DNA of 64,000 nt, from the NCBI GenBank assembly GCA_032719365.1, contig CM064861.1:79232863-79296862 (forward strand). The letters are read 5' to 3'. Below, piece by piece: positions 46,479 to 60,225 of this stretch (positions are counted from its first letter, which is position 1; every line of letters begins with the position of its first letter). Position numbers and translations under genes: made by a program. The notes beneath the pieces are model-generated. The model worked only from the letters and a program-made list of their open reading frames with translations. It did no database searches and had not been told where the DNA came from. Origin of the DNA: Prinsepia uniflora (Eukaryota; Streptophyta; Magnoliopsida; Rosales; Rosaceae).

Positions 46479-46721
46479 GGATTCGCCGTTACTAATAGCT
46501 GACCCGGCGGAGTTTGACCAGCCGCCGGGCAAATGCCTTCCCTTTACGCGCCAGGAGAACCCGTGTTCCCGCTCAATGTTTGCCCGGCGAGTCTCTCATC
46601 GTCCGCCGGGCTAAGCCCCATTTATCGGCGAATCAAGGTGCGCCGGGCTAAGCCCCATTTACCGGCGAATCAAGGTATGCCTGGCAAAAGTTAGACGGAC
46701 AGGGCATATTTTCTTATAGTG
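46479..46721. repeat. Right terminal and subterminal region of CACTA
   Basis: Continuation of 36510-36635 beyond the gypsy insertion. It has dense CCCGGCG/CGCCGGG motifs, a tandem duplicate of AAGCCCCATTTANCGGCGAA near 46612-46675, then the terminal inverted repeat ending at 46721. Confidence 0.88.
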
Positions 46722-47408
46722 TAACTAATTGGTACTGATTATGAAAAAAAAAAAAAACAGGAGCGTTAACTTTCTAATATTTCAACGTATCTAAAAAGTC
46801 GGTCAGACAATGCACCCTAGCATCATCGTGTTCTTATTTAGGAAAGTAAGATGGTGAGAGAAATATCAAAAAATTTCCATCATGGCCTGTAAATAAAGAC
46901 AAAAGGCCGCTCATTGTTGAACTTGAATCTTTTGATCACCTCTAAATTCCAACAGAGAAACTAATCCATCAATATATAGAACCCCCCCGATCCCCACAAA
47001 TGTATGTATAGGACACAAAAAATGTCGTGGTATGGGATGTGTGATCGATATGGAGGAAGAAGGCGTGTTCATGTGGCCCTCCATTGTCTCCCTCCAAGTG
47101 ATTAAGGCCAAATAGAGGGCATACCGCACTGCTTCTTCCAATTAGGTATCAGATAGAGAAACCCTAATTGAAGAAATTAATTAATACTATATTGATGATT
47201 TGAAATGCATGCAAATGTTGTATATTCCCCTAGCATGAGTGCTAGCCTAGGCTTGCTCATGTGAAACCCACATGTCACCCATACCACGTAATCAAAATTG
47301 TCACTCTCCTGCCGCCAACCGAAAAAAACTACCACAATACACATACTTTGTTCAAATCCTATTAAAATAGTTGTAAAATTTATGTATGTATACTGTGTAT
47401 ATATATAT

Positions 47409-47411
<3 letters not shown>

Positions 47412-47468
<57 letters not shown>
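47412..47468. repeat. (GA)n microsatellite
   Basis: An uninterrupted GA tract of about 57 bp preceded by a short (AT)n run. Confidence 0.97.
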
Positions 47469-47469
<1 letters not shown>

Positions 47470-50400
47470 ATGCATGCAGGATATTGATTTGTTTCGTAAA
47501 GTTGAAAGATTTCGTAAAGTTTAGACAAAGTTGTTTTTACTATTTCAATTATCGGTTAATTTTGAAAATGAAAACTTAATTGTTTAATTAATGACTTGAT
47601 TATGAGATATATTTGTAAAGTAGACATTGTAGGGGTAACTGAGGTCGAATGGTAATGGGAAAACGGGAAATGTTGGTGTTCTGTTTCTTTGTCAAGGAAC
47701 AGCTTTACTTGTCAAAGCTTTTCATGTCTGAAATTTTTTTCCTGTCTCTATGAAAAAGCCAATTATTTAGGTGCTTCTTGACTTAATGAAACATTGCCTT
47801 GCTCATCTGACAATTAAGCCCCTAGCTAGTTGCTTCTAGCTTAGCTAGTTGCTTCTAGCTTAGAGGTGTTAATCTTTACTTAGTTGGAGCTTAATATATA
47901 TATTAGTTAGTCAAACATAGGGAAATTTTCAACCACCTTTTTTGATTTTTTTTTTTGGTTTTTTCATTGAGGATAATATTAAGTATGTCAAATTAACTTT
48001 TTATTTGGTGTTCAAATATTTTAAAGTTAATATACATCAAAATAAAAAGAAATAAAACAATTAAAATGTCGTATACGTATATTATCTCACTTCAATCACA
48101 ACACACAAATAATGTAAATTCACCTCATTTCAATCTAAAATCATAAAAAGGGTAAATTATGACTTATAGAATTAGATTAATTCACCCACTGATTTATAAA
48201 TTTACAGCTCATTAGGGACAAGTCCTACCTACCTAATCAATAACATCCCTAGCTAGTGCCTAAAAAGCTAATTACCCTCTAAAAACTATTGAGAATTAAC
48301 CTTTGGGAGTCATCTCTCTTCTACTTTCTTTCTCTTCTTTTGTACGTAATATGTGATTGTGGAAAATTCCCCATTTTTATCTTATACAGTGTATCCTATT
48401 GGGTTTACGCGTTCACGACTGCCTTCTTCTCTGAATTATGGAAATAATATATATTGCATCTGCCGCCCAGAAGCCCATATCGATGTCTTCATTGACTCCT
48501 AATAATAGATTAATATATATAGAAGCAATCGGAATACAATTTAGACTAGCTAATTGGCGTGTTCGATTTAGACCTACATGAGATCTTGAATTTCAGTGCT
48601 TACTAATCACAGAATATTTTTGCATAAAAAAACCAGTTTTTTTTCCTTCTTTTTTTCGGCACATGCATTCGGTCAATATAAGAACATATAGAAATCGACA
48701 AAAATTCCGACTTCCATAATTTATTTGGTATAACTATAAATTATTTTCTTTCTTTCTTTTTTCAGAAATATATTGTATAAAATTGCGAAATAGATTGTAA
48801 ACTCCATTAATAATTAATAACTTTCACATGCAATAATCGAACACCAACCAGACAGAATCATAAATCAAATTTAATTATTTGAAACTATACATAGTTTAGA
48901 TGGTAGGTGAATTAATTAAATTGAAATATGTTTAAGCAATTTCTTATCTATATATTTTTATTTGCTTAGATTTTCATACTCTTTTTTATTGGTAGATGTC
49001 AACGAAGGGTGGCATCATTTCATTCATGTCACATGGGATCGCAGTGGTACCTGTAGCTTGGAGTGGACTTCGCAGACCAAAGAGGGTCGACAAATCTGAT
49101 CAAAATTAGGAATTAATTGGAAAACCGATAATAAATAAAAAAAAGAGCTACAAACTCTAAAATATACAAATATTCTAGTGAAAATATCACATAAACTCGA
49201 GAGTAAAGTAAAGATCTGAAAGCCTTCTAATCCTTATGTGACGTCGCGATTGGAAATGATGACCCATAAATTGAAACTAGCTAAAAACGGCTTTAGCATC
49301 AATCTTAATCAAAATATTTTCGAGTCTGGCTTGAATTGATGTTGCGTATGAGCATGGATAGAAGAGTGATGAAGGCTATGGAATACCTAACTTGCTAATT
49401 TAATTTACTTTCACTACATTTTGTGTTAATGTCAACTTAGTTTGTCATCTCGTATATTATGCTTATAGCTAGTAATGACTTAATTTATTGTCTGGGTAGT
49501 GAGGAACTTCAGGGGACCACATGATCAAGTATTATAGAATATTCTTTTATGTTACCATTGAGGTGCAATATGGAGCTAAAAAAATGGATCAAAGAATAGA
49601 TTGATCGAAAACTTAAAAAAAATGATGTATCGGTAATTTACAGATTTTGAGTACCAACTCAGAATAAAGCGCGTATTATAACTTTTCAAAAAGGAAATCA
49701 CTAGATCAACAATAATCAAAGCATATACTGTGATCTACGGGATTTTTTTTTGGATTTTTTTTAGTCAAATAAGGTCATTTAGGGCCTCAAAATCAGTTTT
49801 GAAGATTTTCAGATAATTTGGGGATCGATTTTATTATTTAGGGTTTTTTCTTTTCTTCTTAACCTAAAATTTACTAGCTTGGCATATAAATAACCTTTAA
49901 ACATTATATTCAAGATTTTCTTATATTTAATTTATTCAATCAATCGTTGAGATCAGTTTTTCAAGTATTTTCTATTGGATTCCAGTTTATATTTCCTTAG
50001 GGTCTATGCTTGTAACCCTATTAGCTTATGTTGCATCATGTGATATAATCTATGCTTAGGATTGTTTAAAATATATTTACATACCATAATATTAATAAAT
50101 AAGTAATACTACATGACGTACAGAATGACAGTCACAATAAAAAAATTAAAAAAAGATTTTAACAACTAAGAATAATTACTCTAAGTCTGTAAAATATATA
50201 GAGAAACTAAATAAACCAACCCCACATATAAAAAGTTCGTTTACTTTTATATTGTGTTATCCTTAATTAAGCACACAAAAGAAAATTGAAATTAGAATTA
50301 GGTTAAAAAAATAAATCTACAGTTCATTCATGTAAATAAGCATCAGTTAATTAATAGTATTCTTACTAATATTTATTAATGATCGAGAGTACTTCATAAA

Positions 50401-50789
50401 AGGATAAATATTTATAACTCACTCCGAAACAAGCTAGAATTAATGTATACGGCCAGATTTGGGGTTAGATTAATTTGTTTTGGTGTACACGTACGTACTA
50501 AAGCTTTAATTGGACTGCGCTAGCTGTTGCTACAAGTAATAAAATGTTTTAAAGATGTGAGAATTAATGAAGGATAAAGTCTACACTGTTATACATATTA
50601 TGTACAGACTAGTACACAGATAAAATATGTGCAAAGTTAGGCAGATGAAATATGTGCAAAATATAGTCTGAGTATATACAAAAAATGAACAGTTTTTTAT
50701 TGTTACTGAGTTTCAATCTTCTATATTGTCTTGCTATGAGCCTTCTTCGATCAGCACTTACAGTTTCCCTTAATTATATAAAAAAAAAA

Positions 50790-51520
50790 AAATTGAAATA
50801 TCGATATTGACGAATATATTACTAGTCAAATTTACGGATATCTCGCTCTAAATATCGATATCGTTTACGGTCAACAAAAATGACGGAAATTTGGTCTAAA
50901 AGTTGAAAATTTGGAATGAAATTTTGAGAAAAACTTAAGTACCAAATAATGGTTATATAGGACTAATAAAAATTATAAAATATTTTGATATAATAAATAT
51001 ACGATGAATAATATGATATAATAGGATTATGCCGATGGCTAATAATATAAAACTTTAAACATAAACATAAATTGAAGTGAATTATTATAATTGAATGTTA
51101 ATATAGTTAAAAATATAAAAATAAGCATAATAATGGAGTTTACATTTACGTATAAAAAATATTTCATGTTGAACGAACGGCGAACAGAGCACACACCCGC
51201 TGGTGAAGGCCTCTGCGTGTGGTGGCCACGCACCTGTATAGGTCGTCTTCTTCCTCAATCCAGGCCTAGATTCGGGTTTTCGGACCAGATGACATGACCT
51301 GGTTCATAATCAATGGTTTTACGTCCAAATTTCATAAATTAACACCATATTTCAATTGTTTTGGTCTCATAAAGAGATATATGAGCTTAAAATAAGAAAA
51401 AGTGGCAAAATTTCGATCAATTTCCTTCATCCCTTCTTATATATCATCGGCCAAAAATTCCGATATATTAGCTGATATATCAATGATTTTGTCGATATTT
51501 TTATTAATGATTATATATAA
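50790..51520. repeat. Possible dispersed repeat with CGATAT-rich ends
   Basis: Both ends are rich in AATATCGATATTGACG-like sequence, in roughly opposite orientation (50800-50870 and 51455-51515). A GC-richer island lies between (51180-51300). This suggests a decayed transposon, but borders and duplication were not identified. Confidence 0.3.
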
Positions 51521-52463
51521 GTGTATTTGGAGTGAATGTAAGTGAGAATATCAAAGTCTTTAAGGAAGCGTGAAAGCGGCAGCTGTGAAGGAAGAAAGCG
51601 GCAACTGTCAATTGGAGGAGCATAGCTATCAAGTATAGGGCATATAGTAGGAATTTTACTGTAGTCACAAACTAAAATATAAGAGTAAAAATGTCTTTAC
51701 ACAGTCTATATATAAATAGTATTTTTAGGAACCGAATTTTAATACAAAATTAAAATGTCTTTACACGGTCTATAAATAGTTTTTTTTTTAGGCCTCATTC
51801 GTGAATCCGCGTAACCTCTCAAAAAGACAACCTTTTGAAGCACTCATCATGACTCTTCCCAGAAAGTTCAACAAAGCCCTTTAGACTTTTTACCTTTCTT
51901 GCAACTAACTCTTCCCTCCTCCTCCTCCAACATCATTTTACGTAGTTGCTGAAGATCCACTTCTTACTCTCTTAATTTGATATGTAATTCAAATTAACAT
52001 CACTTTAATTACGTCCTTAATCTATCGACTATTAAACTCCGAAGTTATAGCTTTGAAACCCTAACATGGTAAGTCGGCAACACACATTTTAACCTCCAAC
52101 GTAACTAAAAGCTTGATTACATCACGTACATTGTAATTATTAGTTAACTAAAGCTAGCTTAATTAACTTTCCTACACGCCCGGCTTTAAAAATGTAAAAG
52201 GACTAGACTAGCTAGGAAGAATTAGTGGAGACCTGCCGGCCAACGTCGGTTAGCACATAAATATGATAGGATATACATGTTAGTCACCGTCTCAAGCCGC
52301 AAACTACGGTGGCGCCATGACGTATGCTACATGGCATTATGGCAATTGGCAAGCGACATACCTATATGACTCTGAGTTCACACATACTGCAGAAATATTA
52401 AATATATGCAACATTAATTACACTAATCACATTGTCTTGAATAATTAACAATAATTATACATT

Positions 52464-52751
52464 TTAATCACAATGGATTAATAACACTTTCAAAGACATT
52501 AAGAAAATTTGGTGCCCACGCAATGACTCATATACTAGTTTTACAAGTGAAGCTAAAGCCACTTCACATCCACAAACATGCATGGACCGAGTGCACTTTT
52601 CTACATTTGAAAAAAAAAATGAGAATAATAGAAAGAAAAAAATTAACAAAAATGAAAATGTAAAAGCTCGATCAACCAATCAAATTTTGGCTAAAAAATC
52701 TTGTTCATCCTTAACGGTTTTCTTGTACTCGAGCGGAAGCCAGGCCATGTT
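52464..52751 (-). other. Probable 3' UTR and downstream flank of ACC synthase
   Basis: This stretch directly follows the ACS stop codon on the minus strand. It is AT-rich without domains. The polyadenylation site was not assigned. Confidence 0.45.
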
Positions 52752-54591
52752 TCAACGACTCGGTACGGGACTGCGGTCGTCGAAAGAAAGCCGGAAAACC
52801 CACTTGGTGAGTGACCGCCGTCGCGAGTGGTTGGTTTGGCTGCGGCCATTGACCTCAGGAACATTATAATATTCCGCCACAAAAGCCTTCAACCGCTGCA
52901 TAGCCAACTCGAGAGTTTTCTCTGACAAGTTGGCAAAGCAGACACGGAACCAGCCTGGTTCAGTGCAGTGACAAGATGATCCGGGAGAGATGTTGAGTCG
53001 CACTTCATGCACAATTTTTTTCCAAAGCTCCATTTCGGCTTCGAAGGTGTTGGACCTGAGCAAGTGCCTCATGTCCACCCAACAAAACAACCCGGCATTG
53101 CCCTTCAGGCAGCTAATGCCGGCTTTTTGAAGCCCGGAGACGAGCTTCTTTTGTCGTTGTCTGAGTCGTTTCGGGTTCTCCGACATGTAGTTTTTGGTGA
53201 ATTTCTTGTCCGACAACATGGCGGAGAGGAGGTATTGTGTTTGAGACGACATAAGTCCGAAGCTCGACATCTTTGTTGCGGCGGCGACAACCATATCGTC
53301 GTTAGAGTAGATTGCGCCGACCCGAAACCCGGGAAGGCCGAGATCCTTAGAAAGGCTGTAAACAATGTGGACTCGGCTCCAAACTTGGGAGTTCTCCTCG
53401 CATTTTCTATCTTTGAGAAGTTCCATTACGCTGGTAAAAGATGGGGAGCTGAAAGCAGTGCCGGAGTAGATTTCGTCGCTAATAAGATGGATGGCTTTAT
53501 CTTCTACAAAGGAGAGGAGGAGATTGAGCTCATTCCTTGTCATGGTTGTTCCCAATGGGTTTGATGGGTTTGTGATTAAGACACCTTTGACTCTTAGGTT
53601 GCGTTTCTGGGCAACTTGGTATGCTTCTTGCAAAGCGGTTTCAGTGACTTGGAAGCCATTGGAGCTTGTGCAATGTATGGGTACAATCTCAACCCCGGTA
53701 CGCCACTTGAGGTCTCTATCGAATCTGCATGACCAAACAACAAATTAATCAATATCTTTATTAGGGTACGAAACGAAATTCACGTGTCATCATTTTCTCG
53801 TTGTGAATTATTTGCGTTTGCATTTAGTAGAAGCTTTTGAGTTCGAGTCTCGTTAATTAGTACCCTGGATAGTATGGGGTAGGGATGAGAATGGCTTCGC
53901 CGGGATTAGCGAGGCAGAAAATAAGGGTCTCATTAGCTGAAGTTGCGCCGGCGGTGAGGACCAAGTGGTTGGGATCAAAGGTGACTTTGTTTCCTCGGAT
54001 TTCCGCCATGAAATCTACCAACGCCTGGAAAGACAAATCAAAATCAAAATCCAATGAGTCGACGACAGACATGCAGTTACTTGGTGGAGTAATGCCTTGG
54101 AATTGCAATAATGAAAAGTGAGAAGCTAATTAAACTATATTATATAAAATTAAGTTTATAATAATAATAATTATTGGTTAACCTTTTTGAATGCAGGAAG
54201 GCCATGATAATCTTGGAAGAGAGCAAGCTCTGCAAATATGGATTCTCCATTTCTCTTAAACCCAGCTGCGTCCGGATTCTTCGCAAGCCATGATTGAAGA
54301 AGGTCAAAGGACAGCTGACGAGAATAAACAAAAGATCGAGTACACAATTAGTTAAACCAATACATATGCATGGTACTAACTATATATCACGAGACGAAAA
54401 CACAGAGAGTTTTGTTTACATTTCTCCATGTTATTATTAAATACCTGATTTTCAGCGAGGCCCATCTGAATAATCCCGTTTGTGTTGTCAAGCTCATGGT
54501 AGGGATTCTTCTCGTACTCTTGCCAACCTAGAAAGTATGAAGAGTCTTGGCCATGAGAGTTGCATGTAGCTTTTCTCGACAACGTGCACAT
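52752..54591 (-). CDS. ACS: 1-Aminocyclopropane-1-carboxylate synthase (ACC synthase)
   Basis: This PLP-dependent enzyme (EC 4.4.1.14) converts S-adenosylmethionine to ACC, usually the rate-limiting step of ethylene synthesis in the cytosol. Four minus-strand exons with GT-AG borders: 54591-54445, 54314-54183, 54024-53864 and 53724-52752, together 470 codons, normal for the family. Motifs in order: GIIQMGLAENQ, FQDYHGLPAFKKALVDFM, TAGATSANE, PTPYYPG, NPSNPLG (Asn202), SDEIYSG (Asp230, Tyr233), SLSKDLGLPGFR with the PLP lysine at 273, and WFRVCFA with Arg407. These positions coincide with apple ACS numbering. The start fits homologues (MCTLSRKATCNSHGQDSSYF). The tail RRRSLTKWVFRLSFDDRSPVPSR holds an RLSF-type CDPK motif and one SP pair, closest to type-II isoforms. 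No other host gene is close. Confidence 0.97.
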
Positions 54592-54785
54592 TTTGATCGA
54601 TTTCACAAGAAAATAATTGTGGCTTACAAAATTGTAAGGGAGAAGAGTATGGTGAAAGAACAAGAGCTAGAGAAAACCAAATCGAGGTTTTGATTTTAGC
54701 TTTAGATTTTGGCTCTGGTAGTTTTCCCTTTGATCTGGAAGCTTGAAGTGAGTTAATGGGTGTTGCTGGAGAAGAGAGGTCAGAC

Positions 54786-54797
54786 GAGTATATATAG
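54786..54797 (-). promoter_or_regulatory. TATA box of ACC synthase
   Basis: The minus strand reads CTATATATACTC about 200 bases upstream of the ATG at 54591. Transcription would start near 54760, giving a leader of about 170 bases with a pyrimidine-rich beginning. It is the only strong TATA match close to the gene. Confidence 0.65.
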
Positions 54798-57700
54798 CAA
54801 AAAATAAGTAACCATATATGATAATATACAGAAGAGTTGTCTAGCAAAAGAATGCCACGTCACTCTCGGAAAGAGATAACAAAGTTTATTTTGCTTAATA
54901 TGAGTTTTTGATCCAAAAGAATTTCATCGACAACTTGATAATTGTACGCGCTTTTCTCCACCGTCCCAAAACCAACGACATGCGAGCATTCTTTCACAAT
55001 CCCGATGCCAATTTTTTTATAAAAAAATTGTAGAAGCGTACCATATATATATGTATTGACTGGGCAAAAATTCATACAAGATACTAGCTATAGTGTGTTA
55101 ATGTACTTTAAAATATATGAGTACGTGAAAAATAAAAATCAGTACTATATATACATTAAAATCACTCAACAGTATTATCTTCTTAGAGCAAATATATATG
55201 AAACTATATCCAGATCGAGGATCTTAGAATCATCATATAACATGTGGTGTATCACTGATAATAGGTTGCACGTTAATAATAGAGATTTTAATTTAGATTA
55301 ATTTAAAATGCAGAGAATAATATTTAACTATATCCAATTAATGGTATATGGTCAGTAATTAATCAGTTTCATTAACCTAATTGTGCGTATAATATGACTA
55401 CATGAACATCTGCATGTTCCTCATTTTACAAGTGCATGAGTTTAAGTATGTATCCAATTAATAGGACTACAGTACCATCGTCTACCCCAATACAATACCC
55501 TGGTTTTGTATTGCACCCCCTACAAACTCGCGTGGGCTTACACATGTAGAAAGGCGCATTAATCAGACTGTAACAAAGAAACAAAAATTAAGACTAGGGT
55601 CTAATATGGTATCGATGCCATACCGACAGCAAGTATGATAGAAAATGGCTAAAGCGACCCACAAGGTCCTTGTAATCTTGGACCTATGACTGTACCCCTG
55701 GTCCATATGCTCCTTGACTATAGTACCCACATCAAAATTTGTCGGCCATTTTTTCTCTTCACTTTTTTTCTACAACATTGTCATTCAACTTCTTTTGTCT
55801 GTTTGTTAGTTCGTCACCCTAATTAATGCTCAAACAATCTTTTTGTTTGAGTCAACCTCGAAAACGGGCCGGAACAAAATGGGGATCGATCTCTTTTTTT
55901 CTTTGAGGCTAAATAGAGATGCACCAATATACTTGGTATTACAAATCTCTCTCGAAAAAAAATATTATTACTACATTCAATCAAAGATAAATTTTATGAA
56001 GAAGACGAGTAAAAGATTTTACCTAACTTACCAATACAAGTTCCCATTTGTATTACTGAAAAGTGCAAATATTAAATAAGTTAATGAGTGCAACTAGGGT
56101 GATAAGAAAATGTAAAATAATAAGTTACGATTATAATAAGTAAAAGATGGATCTCCTCCAAATAATCTTAAAATTCTCGCAACCTATTAAATTAGAGATT
56201 TTTTTTTTTAAAAAAAAAAGCTTATTATCAAAATCCAGAGATACCAATTACAAAAAAAAATTCTTGAAAAGTAAACGTAAAAGTCAAATGTCAAACCAAA
56301 ACCAAGAGGGAGAAAACTAGAATATTAAAAAAAAATATGGACAGACGATTGCTCATCTAAGAAAAATTAGGAATAAGGGAGAAGATTAAAGAACAAATCT
56401 CTATCGATCAACAAACTCATAGCTATAATAGAGATGAATAAAATATAAAATATAATTAGAAGACCACGTATTATTTAGATAGGTGGCCTAATATTCTATA
56501 TAGCTAGGTGGGTATGATTGGAATCTCCCATAATACAATTTCTTCAGTTCCGAGTATGATTCTCAGGATCTCACCGATATATCACTTGTTTTTATTTTCC
56601 TCTCACAAATAGAATTTAAGATATAAGACTCATATACGATAATCAATAATAAATTCAATCTTATTAGATGAACACTTTTTTATTTGTTGTGTGTTTTATT
56701 TAAATTCAGTAAAGAACTCGTAATGAAATTTTCCGGCCCTGTAAAAGACCTAAAAAGTTCAAAATTTTTATTATTTATTTCGAGGAATCCCAGCCCATTC
56801 CGTATATTTAAAGTAATCAGGGTACATGGCCTACGGCGGCAAAGGCGACCGCCCTAAGCCCATTAACAAGAAGGGCCTAAAATTTTTAAATTTGTCTTAT
56901 TTTTATGAGAAAAAATAAAAAATGATTTAAAATTTTGAAAAATATTTAAATTGAATTTGAAAAAATATTTTATTAGAAAATTGGTCTCATATTCTTGAAA
57001 TATTATAAGATTTATTCTGATTAATATATAGTTATCTAGCTTGTCTTATAAAATTATTAAAACACTAACTCTAAAATTTTTGATAAAATTTCACCGTTTC
57101 TTAAAAATATAATATTGCAAAAATGACTATATTTTCTATGTATGATTGATATGCTTAAATTCTTGAATGTTTTTGGTATATTGCTAGGAAGATGAAAAAA
57201 AGATTGAAATTTTTAAAAAAATATTAATTTTGTATATGCAAATATATATTATAGGGGCATTTTATAATTTTCGTCTTAAGTCTCTAAGTTATTGGATTGA
57301 CCCTGAAAATAATTCAACTTTGTTGAGTTTTTCCAAATATTAGTCGATCTTCATTGATTTGGACTGCCAAAAATTGATTATAGTAAATTTATATCGGTGT
57401 TCCCCATACTCCTATAAGTCCTATAGCCCACAGCCCGTTGGTTGGCAATCCAAAAATGGAGATCTTGATTCAACAGCCGAAAATTGAGTGGCACATGTTG
57501 ATTGGAAACCAAAACCACGACAAAACAGTAACCAAATCTTCGCTAGTCTTATTTTCATGATATAATGTCTTTGGCTCAATGGACGGCGGCCACTCGATCA
57601 ATCGGGTTTTCTGTTCAAACTTTGGAATGCAATAATGAAAAGCGCTCTCTCTCTCTCTCTCTCTCGCTCTCTCTCTCTCTCTGAGTAACTATATACCTTT

Positions 57701-59957
57701 AATAACTTTTCTTTTTATTTAAAATTTTTAATATTTATATATAAAACAAAATAAGACATTATCTCAATTTTTTTTATTCAAAAGTCCCTAAATATAATTT
57801 ATAAGTAATAAATTCCAAATTTACTCTTGTATATCTCAATAAATAGAATAAGTGAGTTATTGAGAATTTTTTTAAACAATTAAAAATAACATTGTTCTTT
57901 TTTATCCTCTTTACCTCATGTGTCCCTTAGTGTTTGATTTTTTTGCCCTCTTGGGCCCTTTAATATATTATGCATATAATAAATATTATATATGTAAATT
58001 ATATATATATATATTGTATATATTTACAATTAAATTTTTTCTATAAAATAATAAAATAAAGTTCTTATTGTTTGGGGTTGAACGGTAGGATATAGAATTG
58101 AGATGATAGTGGAAAATTATACGACGTAGGGTTTAATTCTTGAATTTTGGCACAAAATTCAAGAATTAAACCCTAAACTATACAAAATTAACCAAATGAT
58201 TTAATATCAGAAGATAAAGAATTTTTAAATTTAAAATTTAAAGGTTTTTTTGAAGCATTATTGCTGTTAATTATCTTACTTTAAGTTAGATTAGATACTC
58301 ATAGTACTTTTAAAATGATCAAGTGAAAAAAAATTATAAATAAGAGTAATAATATTTTCATAATCCTCAATAGAATCTTATAATATAAAAATAAAATATA
58401 ATGTTAAAATCATGATAGATTTTGATAAGTACTTTTTAGATTATGGTTGGGCTAATTTGCAATTTGATGGCATTAGTTGTAATTTATATAAAAACTATGG
58501 TCTATTTTAAATTGTATATTTTTCTATATGCAAGTTTTTAAATAAACTTATATTTTAGTAAGGACCTATGAATTAATTGCCCATTAGAAAAAAGGGGTTA
58601 CTGGTAATAATATTGCTGAATAAATAAGGTTGAAAATATAAACAAGTGGTTGGATTAGGAAATATTAAATAAATAAAAAACAATAATTAGTGTTGTTAAT
58701 TAACAACCTTTAAGTTGCAACCCAGAGTCCGCCATTGTTTTGTGCTACCTGATTTCTAAACTTTCCGGTGGCTGGTAGTTTGGTTTAGATTATTAGCTTT
58801 AGTTATCCCATTTAGGGGAGGTTAAAATTAAAAGCACATCACATGAAATCACTCGATTAACAAATTAGACGTCATTTTTAATTTGGGTGTAAATGAATTA
58901 AAGTGATTAATAAGAAGAGGGACAGTTGATCTATTTTTTTTAATTGCCAAACCAATTAGCTAGTAACAGGCTGAGTAAGTAGGTGATGGTTGATGGTGAA
59001 CGGGAAGCTTGGAGTTGGATCTCAGAGATTTCATTGGTGTTTTTTTTCTCTCTTTTTTTTCTTTTTGGCATAATAGAGATTTGAATCAACAAAAGTGATG
59101 AGTTACAGCTCATATTTGGCATAGTTAGCAAGCTAGCCTGATCGATCTTTGCTGTTGGAGGGGTAGGTGGGTCACTAAGATGCTCCAAGAAACTACTACA
59201 ATGAAGTGACCTAAAAATCTAGTGACCTTCAAAGGGGTTGATGATCATAAGAAAACTAGGGATGTTTTCTTTATCCATGTATGCATTCCGCCGTTTTGAC
59301 TATTCAACTCAAGATTTGCGGGGCCGTTTGACTGTTAATTTGTTTTCTGCTTCCTGTTTTCACTTTTTATATTTGAAATATGAGAATGAAGAATTAAAAA
59401 AATGAAAACTAGAAATAAAAAAACAAAATTGTTCTCAAATGGATACTTAAATTACCGATCAAGTAAAATTTCTTTTACAACGTGAAACAATTTTCGTCAA
59501 ATTTCAAGTGAAGAATATATATATGATGAGATCCGTTGTTTTAAATTTATAGCAGAGTACATTAATCATGGTTATTTTATTGCATTATTTCAAATGACCT
59601 ATTTTATTCAAATTAATCACTAAGTAAAAAGGTGATTATCAACAAAATTAATACCCCAAAAAAACAAAGTTAAAAACATAAAATGCATTTGAAACCATAA
59701 AATACGTTTGTCTCTCATTTAGCTAGAACGAACTGATTGATGCAATTCGAGACAAATGACTGCTTGCCGGATTTAAGCATGATTATGTCTCCAAAAGTAA
59801 TTAAGACATGATTAGGTACTTTAATTCCCAAATAATGTAGCTAAACCAATATTAGTGCCTCAATTAAAGTTTAAAGTGTGTCTTTTCCGACTCTGATCAC
59901 TTGAGGTTTTTAATTAATTAGTAGTCTCTTTGTTGAAATCTTCAGTTAGGGTTCACT
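54798..59957. other. AT-rich upstream and intergenic region, no gene supported
   Basis: The first 1-2 kb is the probable ACC synthase promoter. No domain-bearing ORF is present. A (CT)n tract lies at 57644-57682 and a GC-richer patch with GGCGACCGCCCTAAGCCC at about 56830-56880 may be an old repeat. The 82-codon minus ORF at 58940 has no recognisable domain. Confidence 0.55.
57644..57682. repeat. (CT)n microsatellite
   Basis: A CT tract with one CG interruption. Confidence 0.95.
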
Positions 59958-60225
59958 TGTTGAGATGTGAGAAAAATGACACACATCGGAAAAGCACAAT
60001 TAAAATTTGTGTCTTATATGATCTTGGCTCCTCCCCCATTACCAATTGGTTTTGGGGTGGAACCTCAACTTCTTACATAGTATCAGAACGGGGTTATCCT
60101 ATGTGATATGTTTAACTGTTATATGTATCACACATGCCCATTCAAATCGTTACGTGATTCAAATCGGCTAAAAATCCGCCACACGTGAGGGGACGTGTTG
60201 AAATGTGAGAAAAATATCCCAAGTC
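59958..60225 (+). mobile_element. TRIM retrotransposon, 3' LTR truncated
   Basis: The 5' LTR is at 59958-60077 (TGTTGAGATGTGAG to CTTCTTACA), followed by a PBS-like TAGTATCAGAAC, a short internal region, the PPT GTGAGGGGACG and the start of a 3' LTR at 60196 that breaks off near 60225. It is the same family as the complete copy 1 kb downstream. No coding capacity. Confidence 0.88.

Larger units (their letters stand above)
22623..46721 (-). mobile_element. CACTA (En/Spm-like) DNA transposon, 24.1 kb with nested insertions
   Basis: The left end is CACTACAACAAAAAAGG; the right end, reverse-complemented, is CACTATAAGAAAATATG. TAA flanks both sides (22620-22622 and 46722-46724), the 3-bp duplication of this superfamily. 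Subterminal regions are full of GCCCGGCG/CGCCGGGC motifs (22640-22925, 36510-36635 joined with 46479-46690), which resemble TnpA-type binding repeats. Both transposon genes, TnpA-like and TNP2, are on the minus strand. Removing the nested gypsy (9.84 kb) and nested CACTA (1.95 kb), each with one duplication copy, leaves about 12.3 kb, a normal size for an autonomous CACTA. The genes are now disrupted. Confidence 0.93.
46725..52463. other. AT-rich intergenic region, no gene supported
   Basis: No ORF shows a recognisable domain. Visible items are a (GA)n tract at 47412-47468, a tandem GCTAGTTGCTTCTAGCTTA pair at 47825-47862 and a possible repeat at 50790-51520. The 76-codon minus ORF at 46911-47141 matches nothing I recognise. 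Confidence 0.6.

Noticed and set aside
46911..47141. Small host gene of 76 codons
   Set aside because: No domain, no recognisable homologue and no supporting splice or promoter context.
58940..59188. 82-codon minus ORF
   Set aside because: The reading runs through a poly-T/CT stretch and has no domain; chance ORF.
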